Below, piece by piece: positions 1-9,490 of a DNA stretch of 64,000 nucleotides. A model generated the notes under the pieces. It saw only the letters and a program-made list of their open reading frames with translations, had not been told where the DNA came from and ran no database searches. Position 1 is the first letter of the stretch. Each line of letters starts with the position of its first letter. This DNA comes from Rubrivivax sp. (GTDB taxonomy: Bacteria; Pseudomonadota; Gammaproteobacteria; Burkholderiales; Burkholderiaceae_C), in NCBI GenBank assembly GCA_016789955.1, contig JAEUPB010000075.1:1-64000 (forward strand). Direction: 5' to 3'. The position numbers and the translations under genes were made by a program.

Positions 1-171
1 CGGCGACCGCTTCATCAGGACGGTCGCGTAGCATGGCACCACCGACTTGCCCACCGCGTCGGTCGTTCGTCGCAAGCGACGCCCGCCGCCGTGGACAAGT
101 CTCCGAGGCCTCGCACACAGAAATTCAGACAGCCCCGTTGCGCAAAATCTACTGGCCGGGCTGACGTTCTC

Positions 172-1878
172 TTACCGCTCAAACGGCTGTGGATTGACTG
201 CCCCACGCAAGTTTGCGATCAGCGCCCCGCTGTCCTTCGGCACCCCATCCCCCCTCCACGCCACATGCGTATCCGCCCGACACAACACCAGCGCATGCCG
301 GTACGCCTCGGGCCACCCGTCCCGCGGCTCCGCATCCAGCACCACCAGCGGCACCCGCTGCGCCCGCGCCGCCTCCACCAGCCCTGACACGTCCACGCGC
401 CGGTCGCGCCGGATCAGCGTGTACCCCGGTCCGAAGGCATCGAACAGCGAGCGCCCGTCGGCCAGCCACACGTGCGGCACGCGGCAGCCCGGCACGGTGC
501 TCTCGGTGAACCGGTCCATCGTGTACGGCGGCGGCGTCTCGGCTTCGGCCTCGGCGCCGGCCGGCGTGCCGTCGACCTCGCGATCGCGGATCACGATCGG
601 CGAGCCCTCGTAGTAGTAGCCGAAGTTCAGCCCGCCGCAGCAGAACTGCTGCACGTTCAGCGCGTAGGCCTCGGCGCCGATGCGCGCGCGCTCGGCGGCG
701 CCGGCGGCGTCGTCGGCCTCGATGTTCGGCGGCACCGCGCTGCGCGCCTTGATCATCTTGGCGGCGTGGTCCATCGCGAAATGCGAGACCTGCTGCGTGA
801 TGGGCTGGCGCTCGGCCTCGTAGGCGTCGAGGAACCGTTCGCCGGCCCAGCCCTGGATGACGCCGGCCAGCAGCCACGTGAGGTTGGTGACGTCGGCGAT
901 GCCGGCGTTCATGCCGTAGCCGGCGTAGGGCACCCACAGGTGCGCGGCGTCGCCGGCGATGAACACGCGGCCCTGCCGGAAACGGTCGGCCACCAGGCGG
1001 CGGCCCACCCAGTCCTCGCGCGTCAGCACCTCGTACTCGAAGCGCTCGTCCACGCCGAGGATCTGGCGAATCGCCCAGTCGCGGTCCACCGCGTCGAAGT
1101 CGTCCTCGCCAGGGTTCAGGTGGTTGTGCACCAGCCAGATCTCGCGCCCGTCGATCGCGAACACGGTGCCGCAGCGGCGCGGGTTCACCGAGTAGCAGCA
1201 CCAGGCGGGCGGGTTCGTCTCCAGCGCGCGCAGGCCCGGCGCGCGGATGCAGCTGCTCTGCACGCGCTGGATGACCGGCGTGCCTTCGAGCTTGGCGCCG
1301 ATGGCCTTGCGCACCATCGAGCTGCCGCCGTCGCAGCCGAGCAGGTAGCGGGCGCGGATGCGGCGGGTCTTGTTCGTGTCGAGGTCGAGCAGCTCGGCGG
1401 TGACGCCGTGCGCGTCCTGCTCGAAGCCGGTGAGCTGCGTGCGGTGGTGCAGGCGGATGCCGGGCCGCGCCGCGGCATGGTGCAGCAGCACCGGCTCGAG
1501 GTAGGTCTGGTTGATGCGGTGCGGCGGCTCGGGCGTGGGCCACCAGCCGTCGGGGCCGGAGGTGTCGGTGTAGCGGTCGCGCCGGCAGGGGATGGGGATG
1601 CGCGTCAGCTCGTGGCCCGTCACGCTGGTGCGGAACACCACGTCGTTCGGATGGTCGGCGGGCAGGCCGGCGTCGCGCAGCGCCTGCGCCAGGCCCAGCC
1701 GCCGGAAGATCTCCATGCTGCGCGCGCTGACGTGGTTGCACTTGACGTTGGGCGGCTCGGCGTAGCGGCGCACCTCGGCCAGCGTCACGCGCACGCCGCG
1801 CTGCGCCAGGTCCATCGCGCCGGTCAGCCCCACCGGGCCGCCGCCGGCGATCAGCACGTCGGTGTCGTAGGTCTGCAT
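172..1878 (-). CDS. FAD-dependent aromatic-ring monooxygenase (PHBH/MhpA class)
   Basis: This 568-residue flavoprotein monooxygenase would hydroxylate an aromatic or polyketide-like substrate with NAD(P)H and O2 in the cytoplasm. An N-terminal Rossmann FAD motif AGGGPVG lies at residues 11-17. The second FAD-ribityl motif, RVFIAGDAAHLW followed by GYGMNAGIADVTNL, lies in the middle of the protein. The roughly 170-residue C-terminal tail is the thioredoxin-like domain seen in the MhpA/phenol hydroxylase subgroup. The gene follows the Bug receptor by 22 bp on the same strand, so both are probably one transcript and the receptor may capture the substrate or a product. The start follows a purine-rich leader. 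The exact substrate cannot be read from the sequence. Confidence 0.85.
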   Translation of the reverse strand: MQTYDTDVLIAGGGPVGLTGAMDLAQRGVRVTLAEVRRYAEPPNVKCNHVSARSMEIFRRLGLAQALRDAGLPADHPNDVVFRTSVTGHELTRIPIPCRRDRYTDTSGPDGWWPTPEPPHRINQTYLEPVLLHHAAARPGIRLHHRTQLTGFEQDAHGVTAELLDLDTNKTRRIRARYLLGCDGGSSMVRKAIGAKLEGTPVIQRVQSSCIRAPGLRALETNPPAWCCYSVNPRRCGTVFAIDGREIWLVHNHLNPGEDDFDAVDRDWAIRQILGVDERFEYEVLTREDWVGRRLVADRFRQGRVFIAGDAAHLWVPYAGYGMNAGIADVTNLTWLLAGVIQGWAGERFLDAYEAERQPITQQVSHFAMDHAAKMIKARSAVPPNIEADDAAGAAERARIGAEAYALNVQQFCCGGLNFGYYYEGSPIVIRDREVDGTPAGAEAEAETPPPYTMDRFTESTVPGCRVPHVWLADGRSLFDAFGPGYTLIRRDRRVDVSGLVEAARAQRVPLVVLDAEPRDGWPEAYRHALVLCRADTHVAWRGDGVPKDSGALIANLRGAVNPQPFER

Positions 1879-1900
1879 CGCTAGGGTTGAGTCTTCTTCC

Positions 1901-2902
1901 TCATTCGACCTTGATGTTCGCGGCCTTGATCACGCGCGCCCACTTGGTGGTCTCGGCGCGGATGTAGGCGTCGAAGGCATCGGCGGTGGTGGGCATGGGC
2001 TCCATGCCCTGCGCGCGCATCGCGGCCTGGATCGTCTCGTCACGCAGCGCCGCGGTGAGCTCGGCGTTCAGCCGCTGCACCACCGCGGCCGGCGTGCCCG
2101 CCGGCGCCACCACGCCGAACCAGCCGGTGGAGTCGTAGCCGGCCAGGCCGGCTTCGGCGGCGGTGGGCACGTCGGGCAGCTGCTGCAGCCGCTGCGGGCT
2201 CGTCACCGCGTAGGCCACGAGCTTGCCGGCGCGGATGTGCGGCAGCGAGGCCGACAGGTCCACCACGGCCAGCGGCACCTGGCCGCCGATCACGTCCAGC
2301 GCCGCGGGGCCCGAGCCCTTGTACGGCACCTCGGTGAACTTCACGTCGCCCATCTGCGCGAAGAGCTGCGACGAGAGGTGCATCGCGGTGCCGTTGCCGC
2401 CATGCGCCACCGAAAGCTTGCCCGGCTCGGCGCGCGCCTGCGCGAGCAGCTCGCGCAAGGTCTTCGCCGGCAGCGAGGGGTGGCCCACCAGCACGAACGG
2501 GATGGCCGCCAGGCCGCTCACCGGGCGCAGGTCCTTCGCGGGGTCGAAGGGCATCTGCGCGTACAGGCTCACGTTGGCGGCGAGGGCCCCGGCCGCGCCC
2601 ACGCCGATCGTGTAGCCGTCGGGCGGGGCCTTGGCCACCACCGCCAGGCCGATGTTGCCGCCGGCGCCGGGGCGGTTGTCCACCACCACCTGCTGGCCGA
2701 GCTTCTCGGTGAGGCGCGGCACCAGCAGCCGCACCACCGCGTCGGCACTGCCGCCGGGCGGGAAGGTGACGACGACGCGGATGGGCTTGTTCGGGTAGTC
2801 GGCCTGCGCGTGCAGCGGCAGCGGGGTCGAGGCCAGGGTGGCCATCGTGGCGGCGGTGGCCAGCGTGGCGAGTGCGCGGCGTCGCGAGAGGGGGTGCGGC
2901 AT
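1901..2902 (-). CDS. Bug-family tripartite tricarboxylate transporter substrate-binding protein (TctC-like)
   Basis: A 333-residue periplasmic solute receptor of the Bug/TctC family. The ATG at 2902 is chosen over an upstream alternative because GGAG precedes it and it gives a clean secretion signal: Arg-rich start, hydrophobic core, and a likely cleavage after LPLHAQA. The mature protein opens with YPNKPIRVVVTFPPGG, the family hallmark, and later has VVDNRPGAGGNIG and PPDGYTIG. No TctA/TctB membrane genes are nearby, as is usual for orphan Bug proteins in Burkholderiales. It probably binds a carboxylate related to the substrate of the downstream monooxygenase (inference from context). The divergent gene is the molybdopterin enzyme. 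Confidence 0.92.
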   Translation of the reverse strand: MPHPLSRRRALATLATAATMATLASTPLPLHAQADYPNKPIRVVVTFPPGGSADAVVRLLVPRLTEKLGQQVVVDNRPGAGGNIGLAVVAKAPPDGYTIGVGAAGALAANVSLYAQMPFDPAKDLRPVSGLAAIPFVLVGHPSLPAKTLRELLAQARAEPGKLSVAHGGNGTAMHLSSQLFAQMGDVKFTEVPYKGSGPAALDVIGGQVPLAVVDLSASLPHIRAGKLVAYAVTSPQRLQQLPDVPTAAEAGLAGYDSTGWFGVVAPAGTPAAVVQRLNAELTAALRDETIQAAMRAQGMEPMPTTADAFDAYIRAETTKWARVIKAANIKVE

Positions 2903-3051
2903 CGGGTCTCCGAATTTCTCATGGGAGCGGCGCGAGGATGGGCCGCCCTGTGCGTGGCCGATCGTAGCGGCGCACCGGGTGTCCGTTCGGCGACAACGGG
3001 CAGGGCGCGCGCTTGCGTATCGTCGCGGGCTACCAAGAGGAGACACGCCGG

Positions 3052-5310
3052 ATGGAATCGCCCCGCACGAGCTACCGCATCTGCCCGCTGTGCGAGGCCT
3101 GCTGCGGGCTGGAGATCACCACGCGCGGCCGCGAGGTGGTGGCCATCCGCGGCGCGCCGAACGACGTGCTGAGCCGCGGCTACCTCTGCCCCAAGGGCTA
3201 CGCGCTGAAAGACCTGCACGAAGACCCCGACCGCCTGCGCCAGCCGCTGGTGCGCCGCGGCGGCACGCTGCAGCCGGCCACGTGGGAGGAAGCCTTCGAG
3301 GCCATCGCGCGCGGGCTGCAGCCGGTGATCGAGCAGCACGGCCGCGACGCGGTGGCGCTGACCTTCGGCAACCCGGCGGCGCACAAGATGGGCCTGCTGC
3401 TCTACACCGGCCGGCTGGCGAAGGCGCTGGGCTCGCGCAACGTGTTTTCCGCGAGCACGCTGGACCAGATGCCCAAGCAGCTCGCCAACGGCTGGATGTT
3501 CGGCCACTGGCTGACGATGCCGATCCCCGACATCGCGCGGACGGACTGGCTGCTGGTGATCGGCGCCAACCCGATGGCCAGCAACGGCAGCCTGTGGTGC
3601 GTGCCGGACTTTCGCGGTCACGCCAAGGCGCTGCGGCAGCGCGGCGGCAAGCTGGTCGTGATCGACCCGCGCCGCACCGAGACCGCGGCCATCGCCGACG
3701 AGCACCACGCGATCCGCCCCGGTGGCGACGTGGTGCTGCTCGCGGCGATGGTGCACGTGCTGTTTGCCGAAGGGCTGGTGAAGCTGGGCCGGCTGGAAGG
3801 CCTGCTGGACGGCGTGGACGCGGTGCGCAGCGCGGTGACACCGTACACGCCCGAGGCGGCCGCGGCGCGCTGCGGCGTGGACCCCGAGACCATCCGCCGC
3901 CTGGCGCGCGAGCTGGCCGCGGCGCCGCGCGCGGCGGTGTACGGCCGCATCGGCACCTGCGTGCAGCGCTGGGGCACGGTGAACTCGTGGCTGGTGGAGG
4001 TGCTGAACGCGCTCACCGGCCACCTCGACGAACCCGGCGGCGCGATGTTCGCCAAGGCCGCGGCCTTTGCCGACAACACCGTGGGCCCGCCGGGCCGCGG
4101 GCGCGGCATCGTCACCGGCCGGCACGCGAGCCGCGTGAGCGGCGCGCCCGAGGTGTGGGGCGAGCTGCCGATGACCTGCCTGGCCGAGGAGATGGAGACG
4201 CCGGGCGAAGGCCAGGTGCGGGCGCTGATCAGCGTGGCCAGCAACCCGGTGCTCTCGGCGCCGGGCGGGCCGCGCATCGCGCGCGCGCTGGAGCGGCTGG
4301 ACTTCATGGTGAGCCTGGACATCTACGTCAACGAGACCACGCGCCACGCCGACGTGATCCTGCCCGGGCAGAGCCCGCTGGAGCTGCTGCACTACGACAC
4401 CGCGTTCCCGCAGTTCTCGTGGCGCAACCAGGCGCGTGCCAGCGCGCCGGTGTTCGAGCCCGATCCCGCGCATGTGCCGGAGTGGCTGCAGCTGACCACG
4501 CTGGGCGTCATCGTCTCCGGCCGCGGCAGCACGCCGGCGCAGGCGCTGCAGGTCGACGACGAGGCGCTGGAGGTGGAGCTGCAGCGTGTGACAGGCTCAG
4601 GCGCGCAGGCCGAGGCGGCGCGCGCGGCGATGCAGGCGCAGGGCCTGCGCGGCGCCGAGGCGCGGCTGGAGCTCGCGCTGCGCAGCGGCCCGTGGGGCGA
4701 CGGCTTCGGCGTGCGGCCCGAGGGGCTGACCCTCGAGCGCGTGCTGGCCACCTCCGGCGGCATCGACCTCGGCGAACTGCAGCCGCGGCTGCCCGAGGCG
4801 CTGCGCACGCCCTGCGGCCGCGTGGAGCTGGCGCCGCCGGTGTGCCTGCAGGAGCTGCAGCGCGCGCAGGAAGAGCTGCACGCGGTGCAGCCGGAACTCG
4901 TGGTGATCGGCCGCCGTGATGTGCGCAGCAACAACAGCTGGATGCACAACCTGCCGGTGCTGGCCAAAGGGCGGGAGCGCTGCACGCTGCTCGTGCATCC
5001 CAGCGATGCAGCCTCGCGCGGGCTGGCCGATGGCGCGATGGCCACGATCGCCGGTGCCGGCGCGGCCCTCCCGGTGCGCGTGGAGGTGAGCGATGCGATG
5101 CGCCCCGGCGTGGTGTGCCTGCCGCACGGCTGGGGCCACGGCGAGCCCGGCGTGCAGCTCGGCGTGGCAGCGCAGCGGCCGGGCGTGAACCTCAACGCGC
5201 TGCTGCCCGACGACGTGCGCGATGCGCCCTCGGGCAACGCGGTGCTGAACGGCGTGGCGGTGACGCTGGTGGCGATGCCGGCGGTGGCCGCGCTGGCGGC
5301 GGCGGACTGA
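3052..5310 (+). CDS. Molybdopterin-dependent oxidoreductase with N-terminal 4Fe-4S site
   Basis: A 752-residue member of the DMSO reductase/formate dehydrogenase-like superfamily. Cysteines 11, 14, 18 and 46 (CPLCEACCG then YLCPKG) form the 4Fe-4S site. Central Mo-bis-MGD folds include LLVIGANPMASNG and LVVIDPRRTET, and the C-terminal molybdopterin dinucleotide-binding domain starts near VVIGRRDVRSNNSWMHN. No selenocysteine or obvious Cys appears at the usual metal-ligand position (the region reads FSASTLDQMPKQ). The ATG at 3052 is used because AGAGGAG lies 9 nt upstream; an in-frame TTG at 3013 is less likely. There is no signal peptide, so it is cytoplasmic. An MFS carrier follows within 28 bp, suggesting uptake and oxidation of one small acid. 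Substrate unknown. Confidence 0.85.
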   Translation: MESPRTSYRICPLCEACCGLEITTRGREVVAIRGAPNDVLSRGYLCPKGYALKDLHEDPDRLRQPLVRRGGTLQPATWEEAFEAIARGLQPVIEQHGRDAVALTFGNPAAHKMGLLLYTGRLAKALGSRNVFSASTLDQMPKQLANGWMFGHWLTMPIPDIARTDWLLVIGANPMASNGSLWCVPDFRGHAKALRQRGGKLVVIDPRRTETAAIADEHHAIRPGGDVVLLAAMVHVLFAEGLVKLGRLEGLLDGVDAVRSAVTPYTPEAAAARCGVDPETIRRLARELAAAPRAAVYGRIGTCVQRWGTVNSWLVEVLNALTGHLDEPGGAMFAKAAAFADNTVGPPGRGRGIVTGRHASRVSGAPEVWGELPMTCLAEEMETPGEGQVRALISVASNPVLSAPGGPRIARALERLDFMVSLDIYVNETTRHADVILPGQSPLELLHYDTAFPQFSWRNQARASAPVFEPDPAHVPEWLQLTTLGVIVSGRGSTPAQALQVDDEALEVELQRVTGSGAQAEAARAAMQAQGLRGAEARLELALRSGPWGDGFGVRPEGLTLERVLATSGGIDLGELQPRLPEALRTPCGRVELAPPVCLQELQRAQEELHAVQPELVVIGRRDVRSNNSWMHNLPVLAKGRERCTLLVHPSDAASRGLADGAMATIAGAGAALPVRVEVSDAMRPGVVCLPHGWGHGEPGVQLGVAAQRPGVNLNALLPDDVRDAPSGNAVLNGVAVTLVAMPAVAALAAAD

Positions 5311-5338
5311 CGGGCTCGACCGTGAAGGCACTCCCGTC

Positions 5339-6544
5339 ATGACCCTCGTCGACCAGGAACCGAAGGGCGGCTGGGTCGTCGTCGGCGCGTGCTTCGGCGC
5401 GCTGGCGGTGATCTTCGGCGTGTCGTACTCGTTCGCCGCGTTCTTCGAGTCGTACGCGCGCGAGTTCTCGGCCAGCCGCGCCGACGTGTCGCTGGTGTTC
5501 GGCGTCAGCGGCCTGCTGTACTTCCTCGCCGGTGCTGGCGGCGGGCTGCTGGCCGACCGGCACGGGCCGAGGATCGTCACGTCGGCCGGCATGCTGTGCA
5601 TCGCGGCGGCGCTGTGGGTGTCGAGCCAGGCCACGTCGCTCGTGCACATCGTGCTGGCGCAGGGCGTGGGCGTGGGGCTGGGCATCGCGCTGGTCTACAC
5701 GCCGGCCATCGGCTGCGTGCAGCCGTGGTTCACGCGCCGCCGCGGCCTGGCGGCCGGGCTGGCCAGCGCGGGCATCGGCGCCGGCACGCTGGTGGTGCCG
5801 GTGGCGGTGGCGATGGCCATCGCCGCGTGCCAGTGGCGCACCACGCTGCAGGGGCTGGCGGTGTTCGTGCTGGTGGCGGGGCTGGCGGCCACGTCGCTGC
5901 TGAAGCGCGCGCCGGCGGCCACCGCGCGCGGCACCGCCGCGGTGCCGGGCCACACGCTGCGCGAGGCGATGCGCTCGCCGCGCTTCCGCTGGCTCTACCT
6001 GGCCACGGTGCTGGGCGCGGTGCCGATGTTCGTGCCGTTCGCGCATGTGTCGGCGGCGGCGCGCGACCTCGGCGTGGCCGACGCGCAGGCGGTGGGCCTG
6101 GTGGGCCTGATCGGCATCGGCAGCCTCACCGGGCGCTTCGCGATCGGCGGCGTGGCCGACCACCTCGGCCGCCCGCGCACGCTGGTGCTGGGCATGGCCG
6201 CACTCGGCGCCACCTTCGTGCTGTGGCTGCTGGCGAGCTCGCTGGCCGGCTCGGCGAGCGCGGTCTACGCGGTGATGGCGGTGTACGCGGTGGTGATGGG
6301 CCTGAGCTACGGCGGCATCGTCTCGCTGCTGCCGGCGCTGTGCATGGACTTCTTCGGCGCCCGCGCGGTGTCGTCGATCATCGGCACGCTGTACACGGGT
6401 GCGGCCTTCGGCAACCTCGCCGGCCCGTGGCTGGCCGGGCGGCTCTTCGACGTGCAGGGGAACTACACGACCGTGGCGCTGGTGTGCCTGGCGTTCGGCG
6501 TGGCGGCCGCCGGGTGCGCAGGGAGGATGCGCCGGGCGGCGTGA
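5339..6544 (+). CDS. MFS transporter, monocarboxylate/oxalate-formate antiporter-like
   Basis: A 401-residue inner-membrane carrier with twelve predicted hydrophobic segments. The loop between helices 2 and 3 has the MFS signature GGGLLADRHGPR, and the second half repeats it as GGVADHLGRPR. The overall pattern, including FGVSYSFAAFFESYAREF near the N-terminus, resembles the OFA/monocarboxylate-porter branch (inference, no search run). It lies 28 bp behind the molybdopterin oxidoreductase and is probably co-transcribed, so it may import that enzyme's substrate or export its product. The start ATG has no strong Shine-Dalgarno sequence, which fits translation coupled to the upstream gene. Confidence 0.88.
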   Translation: MTLVDQEPKGGWVVVGACFGALAVIFGVSYSFAAFFESYAREFSASRADVSLVFGVSGLLYFLAGAGGGLLADRHGPRIVTSAGMLCIAAALWVSSQATSLVHIVLAQGVGVGLGIALVYTPAIGCVQPWFTRRRGLAAGLASAGIGAGTLVVPVAVAMAIAACQWRTTLQGLAVFVLVAGLAATSLLKRAPAATARGTAAVPGHTLREAMRSPRFRWLYLATVLGAVPMFVPFAHVSAAARDLGVADAQAVGLVGLIGIGSLTGRFAIGGVADHLGRPRTLVLGMAALGATFVLWLLASSLAGSASAVYAVMAVYAVVMGLSYGGIVSLLPALCMDFFGARAVSSIIGTLYTGAAFGNLAGPWLAGRLFDVQGNYTTVALVCLAFGVAAAGCAGRMRRAA

Positions 6545-6621
6545 GCTGACCTCAGCGCGAACGCGCCCGCCCGACAACTTCAACGGGATGCGGCCACGTG
6601 CTCGGGCATGATCGAGCTGCC

Positions 6622-9444
6622 ATGGAAGATCGAGCGCTGCTGCTCACCGATGTCGTCGACAGCACGCGTCTGGCCGCGGAGCTGGGCGACGAGGCCATGG
6701 CGCGCATCTGGATGGCCCACGACCGCGTCGCGCGCGAGCTCCTGCGCGTTCACGGTGGCCGGGAGATCGACAAGACCGACGGCATGCTGCTGCTGTTCGG
6801 GCGGGCCGAGGAGGCGGCGGCCTATGCACGCGACTATCACCGCGCGCTGGCCAGTCTGCAGGTTCCTCTGCGGGCACGCGCGGGGCTGCATGTCGGCGCC
6901 GTGCTGCTGCGGGCCAATCACGCTGACGACGTCGCACGTGGCGCCAAGCCCCTCGAGGTGGAGGGCCTGGCCAAACCCCTGACGGCGCGCGTGATGTCCG
7001 TCGCGGGGGCGGGGCAGACGCTGGCCACGGCGGCGGGCTGTGTCGCGCTGGGCGCCGAAACGGCCCGACGGTCTGTCGGGCACTGGCGTCTCAAGGGCAT
7101 CCCCGAGCCGCTCGAGTTGTACTTGCTGGATTCGGTGGTCGACGACGCTTCGCCGCTGCCCGAGCATGACAAGGCGCACCGCGTCGCGCGAGACGGTGAG
7201 CGTTGGCTGCCGCTGGCCGAGCTGCCGGGCAACTTGCCGCGGCCGGGCCCCGGATTCGTCGGGCGGGCGCGGGAGGTCGAGACCATCTCCGATCGGCTCG
7301 CCGAGGTCCGGTGCCTCACGCTGGTGGGCATCGGTGGCATCGGCAAGACGCGCCTGGCGTTGCAAGCGGCCACGGAACTGCGTCATCGCTACAGCGGCGG
7401 CACGTGGTTCGTCGACCTGTCGGCGCTGCGCGTGGGCGCGCTGGTTGCTACAGCCGTGGCCGAGGCCCTGGATGTCGGCGAGTCCGTGCAAATGAACCCG
7501 GAGGAGGCGCTGGTGCATCGCCTGCGCGAGGCTCGAGCGCTGCTGGTGCTGGACAACTGCGAGCACCTGGCCGAGGCCTGCGCCGCGCTGGTTCGGCGTC
7601 TGATGTCCGGCACCGCCGCGCTGCAGGTCTTGGCCACCAGCCGTGATCCCCTGGGGTTGTCCGACGAGGAAACGCTGCAGGTGGAACCGCTGCCGTTGCC
7701 CGGACTCCCGGCGGGGCCGCTCGAGGGCCGAGTCCGCGAGGCGCTGCGATCGCCGGCGGTCAGGCTGTTCGCCGATCGTGCTGCGCGTCGCGGCAAGGGC
7801 TTCGTGCTGAGTGAGGCGACCGCGGAGTCCGTGGTCGAGATCTGCAGCCAGCTCGACGGCCTGCCGTTGGCGATCGAACTCGCGGCGGCGCGGTTGCCGT
7901 TGCTCGGCCTGGAGGGCATCCGCGCACGCTTGCACCAGCGCTTCAAGCTGCTGGTCTCGCCGGCCGGCGCGCTCCGGGCGCGACACCGGACGCTGCTTGA
8001 AGTCATCGACTGGAGCTTCCAGCTGCTCGGCGCCGCCGAGCAGTCGCTGCTGCTGCGCCTGTCGGTGCTGGCCGGTGGATTCGACGCCGCATTGCTGCGG
8101 GCGGTGGCGGACCCTGCGCCCGGCGGCGATGACTGGGCGCTGCTCGACGGCCTGGCCACGCTGATGGAACGATCGCTCGTGACCAGCGACCAGGCCGACC
8201 CGCCGCGCTACAGGATGCTGGAGACCATCCGCAGCTACGCCTTGGAGCGGCTGGCGGCCGGCGGTGCCGCGGGCGCCGCCTGGGGCCGCTTCGAGGCCTG
8301 GGGTGACCACCTCGTCCGCTCGACCGAGCCTGGGCTGATGAGCGGCGGTGCCGAGCAGGGCGCGGCGCTGGCGCGGCTCGATGCCGAGCGGGACAACCTG
8401 CGGGTGCTGTTGGCCCGCGGCCTCGCAACGCCGCACCTGCACGGCCCGGTGGCCTCCTGGTGCACCGGGCTGTATCGCTACTGGCTGCTGCGCGGTCGCC
8501 GCCGCGAAGGGCTCGAGTGGTCCGAGCGGGTGCTGGCCCTCGCCATGGCAGAGCCGCTCGCTCCGGACCTCCGTGCCGGGGTCAGGCTCGCGGCGGGCGC
8601 CATGGCCTACCGACTGTGCGAGTTCGATCTTGCCCGCGCGCATCTGGAGGAGGCGCTGCGGCTGGCCACGCCGCAAGGTGACGACCTGCTGTTGAGCCGG
8701 ATCCTGATGAACCTGGGAAACCTCCAGGCCGATCACCACGACCCTGGCGGTGCGCGCGCGCGATACGAGCTGGCCGGCGACGCGGCGCGCCGTGCGGGTT
8801 CCGCGCCGCTGGAGGCGATGGCACTGTCCAACGCCGGCCGGCTCGCGTTGTCTCAAGGCGACCTGGACACCGCGGTGCCGCTGCTCGATCGGGCACAGCA
8901 GCTGTGCCGCGAGACCGGCAACCCGCTGCAGGAGGCGTTCGTGTTGTCGTATCGCGCCGAGATCGCAAGGTTGCAGCAGCGCTACGACGAGCACGAATCG
9001 CTGGTCGAGGCCTATGCGGCGCTGGCCAGGCAGGCCGGTGACAGCGACCTACAACTGCAGGCTCGCCTCGACCTTGCAGAGGCCTGCATCGGACGGCAGC
9101 GATACGGCGATGCGCTGCGCAGTCTCGGCGACCTGCTGTCCAGGCCCGAGATGGTCGATCACCCCTACCTCTCGCACACCGCGATGGGCGTGGCCCTGCT
9201 GGCCGCGGCCGGCCTGCCCGATTGGCACTGGGTCGCGCGGCTGCGGGGGGCCGAGCGGCTGATCGGCGAGACGCTGGGTCTGACGCCGTTCGAGGGGACC
9301 GACCGCGAGCATGCAGCGTGCGAGCGGCAGGCGTTCGAGCACCTGGGTGAATGGCAGCACGCGGCCTTGCTGCAGGAGGGCGCCGGCCTTCCGTTGCCCC
9401 AGCTGGTACGGGCGCTGGTGCAGTGGGCGGCGAGCCTGCCTTGA
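6622..9444 (+). CDS. Class III cyclase-like domain fused to STAND/AAA ATPase and TPR-like repeats
   Basis: A 940-residue three-part protein. Residues 1-165 are a class III nucleotide cyclase homology domain: metal-binding Asp10 (LLLTDVVDST) and Asp53 (DKTDGML) are present and GLHVGAV follows, but the transition-state Asn position reads Pro119 (LAKPLTAR), so catalysis is doubtful. Residues 236-243 (GIGGIGKT) are Walker A and Asp311 in LLVLDNCEH is Walker B, followed by VLATSRDPLGL, as in AfsR/MalT-type STAND ATPases. The C-terminal third is helical repeats of TPR type. There is no DNA-binding domain. The ATG at 6622 is preferred; an in-frame GTG at 6598 would add eight residues. Third-position GC looks lower than in neighbours. 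Likely a cytoplasmic signalling ATPase. Confidence 0.82.
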   Translation: MEDRALLLTDVVDSTRLAAELGDEAMARIWMAHDRVARELLRVHGGREIDKTDGMLLLFGRAEEAAAYARDYHRALASLQVPLRARAGLHVGAVLLRANHADDVARGAKPLEVEGLAKPLTARVMSVAGAGQTLATAAGCVALGAETARRSVGHWRLKGIPEPLELYLLDSVVDDASPLPEHDKAHRVARDGERWLPLAELPGNLPRPGPGFVGRAREVETISDRLAEVRCLTLVGIGGIGKTRLALQAATELRHRYSGGTWFVDLSALRVGALVATAVAEALDVGESVQMNPEEALVHRLREARALLVLDNCEHLAEACAALVRRLMSGTAALQVLATSRDPLGLSDEETLQVEPLPLPGLPAGPLEGRVREALRSPAVRLFADRAARRGKGFVLSEATAESVVEICSQLDGLPLAIELAAARLPLLGLEGIRARLHQRFKLLVSPAGALRARHRTLLEVIDWSFQLLGAAEQSLLLRLSVLAGGFDAALLRAVADPAPGGDDWALLDGLATLMERSLVTSDQADPPRYRMLETIRSYALERLAAGGAAGAAWGRFEAWGDHLVRSTEPGLMSGGAEQGAALARLDAERDNLRVLLARGLATPHLHGPVASWCTGLYRYWLLRGRRREGLEWSERVLALAMAEPLAPDLRAGVRLAAGAMAYRLCEFDLARAHLEEALRLATPQGDDLLLSRILMNLGNLQADHHDPGGARARYELAGDAARRAGSAPLEAMALSNAGRLALSQGDLDTAVPLLDRAQQLCRETGNPLQEAFVLSYRAEIARLQQRYDEHESLVEAYAALARQAGDSDLQLQARLDLAEACIGRQRYGDALRSLGDLLSRPEMVDHPYLSHTAMGVALLAAAGLPDWHWVARLRGAERLIGETLGLTPFEGTDREHAACERQAFEHLGEWQHAALLQEGAGLPLPQLVRALVQWAASLP

Positions 9445-9453
9445 CGGACCGCG

Positions 9454-9490
9454 CGGCGGCGAGCAGGTGCGCGTCGACCACGTCCTCGAT
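9454..9490 (-). pseudogene. Fragment of an NAD-dependent epimerase gene
   Basis: This 37-bp stretch matches positions 10895-10931 inside the intact epimerase gene at 36 of 37 bases. Read on the minus strand it encodes IEDVVDAHLLAA, the conserved C-terminal epimerase segment (IEDVVGAHLLAA in the intact copy). It sits between the stop of the Bug receptor gene and the stop of the large ATPase gene, with no complete reading frame around it. The simplest reading is the remains of a second epimerase gene that once followed the Bug gene and was lost when the ATPase gene arrived. Gene conversion or chance conservation of a motif are alternatives. Confidence 0.5.

Noticed and set aside
1-171. Possible gene or regulatory element at the left edge, including an inverted CGTCGC/GCGACG pair at 68-81
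   Set aside because: No reading frame of coding character; the loop of two bases is too short for a hairpin. Nothing supported.
2569-4473. 634-residue minus-strand open frame over the molybdopterin gene
   Set aside because: Low-complexity antisense shadow; the plus strand has the 4Fe-4S and molybdopterin motifs.
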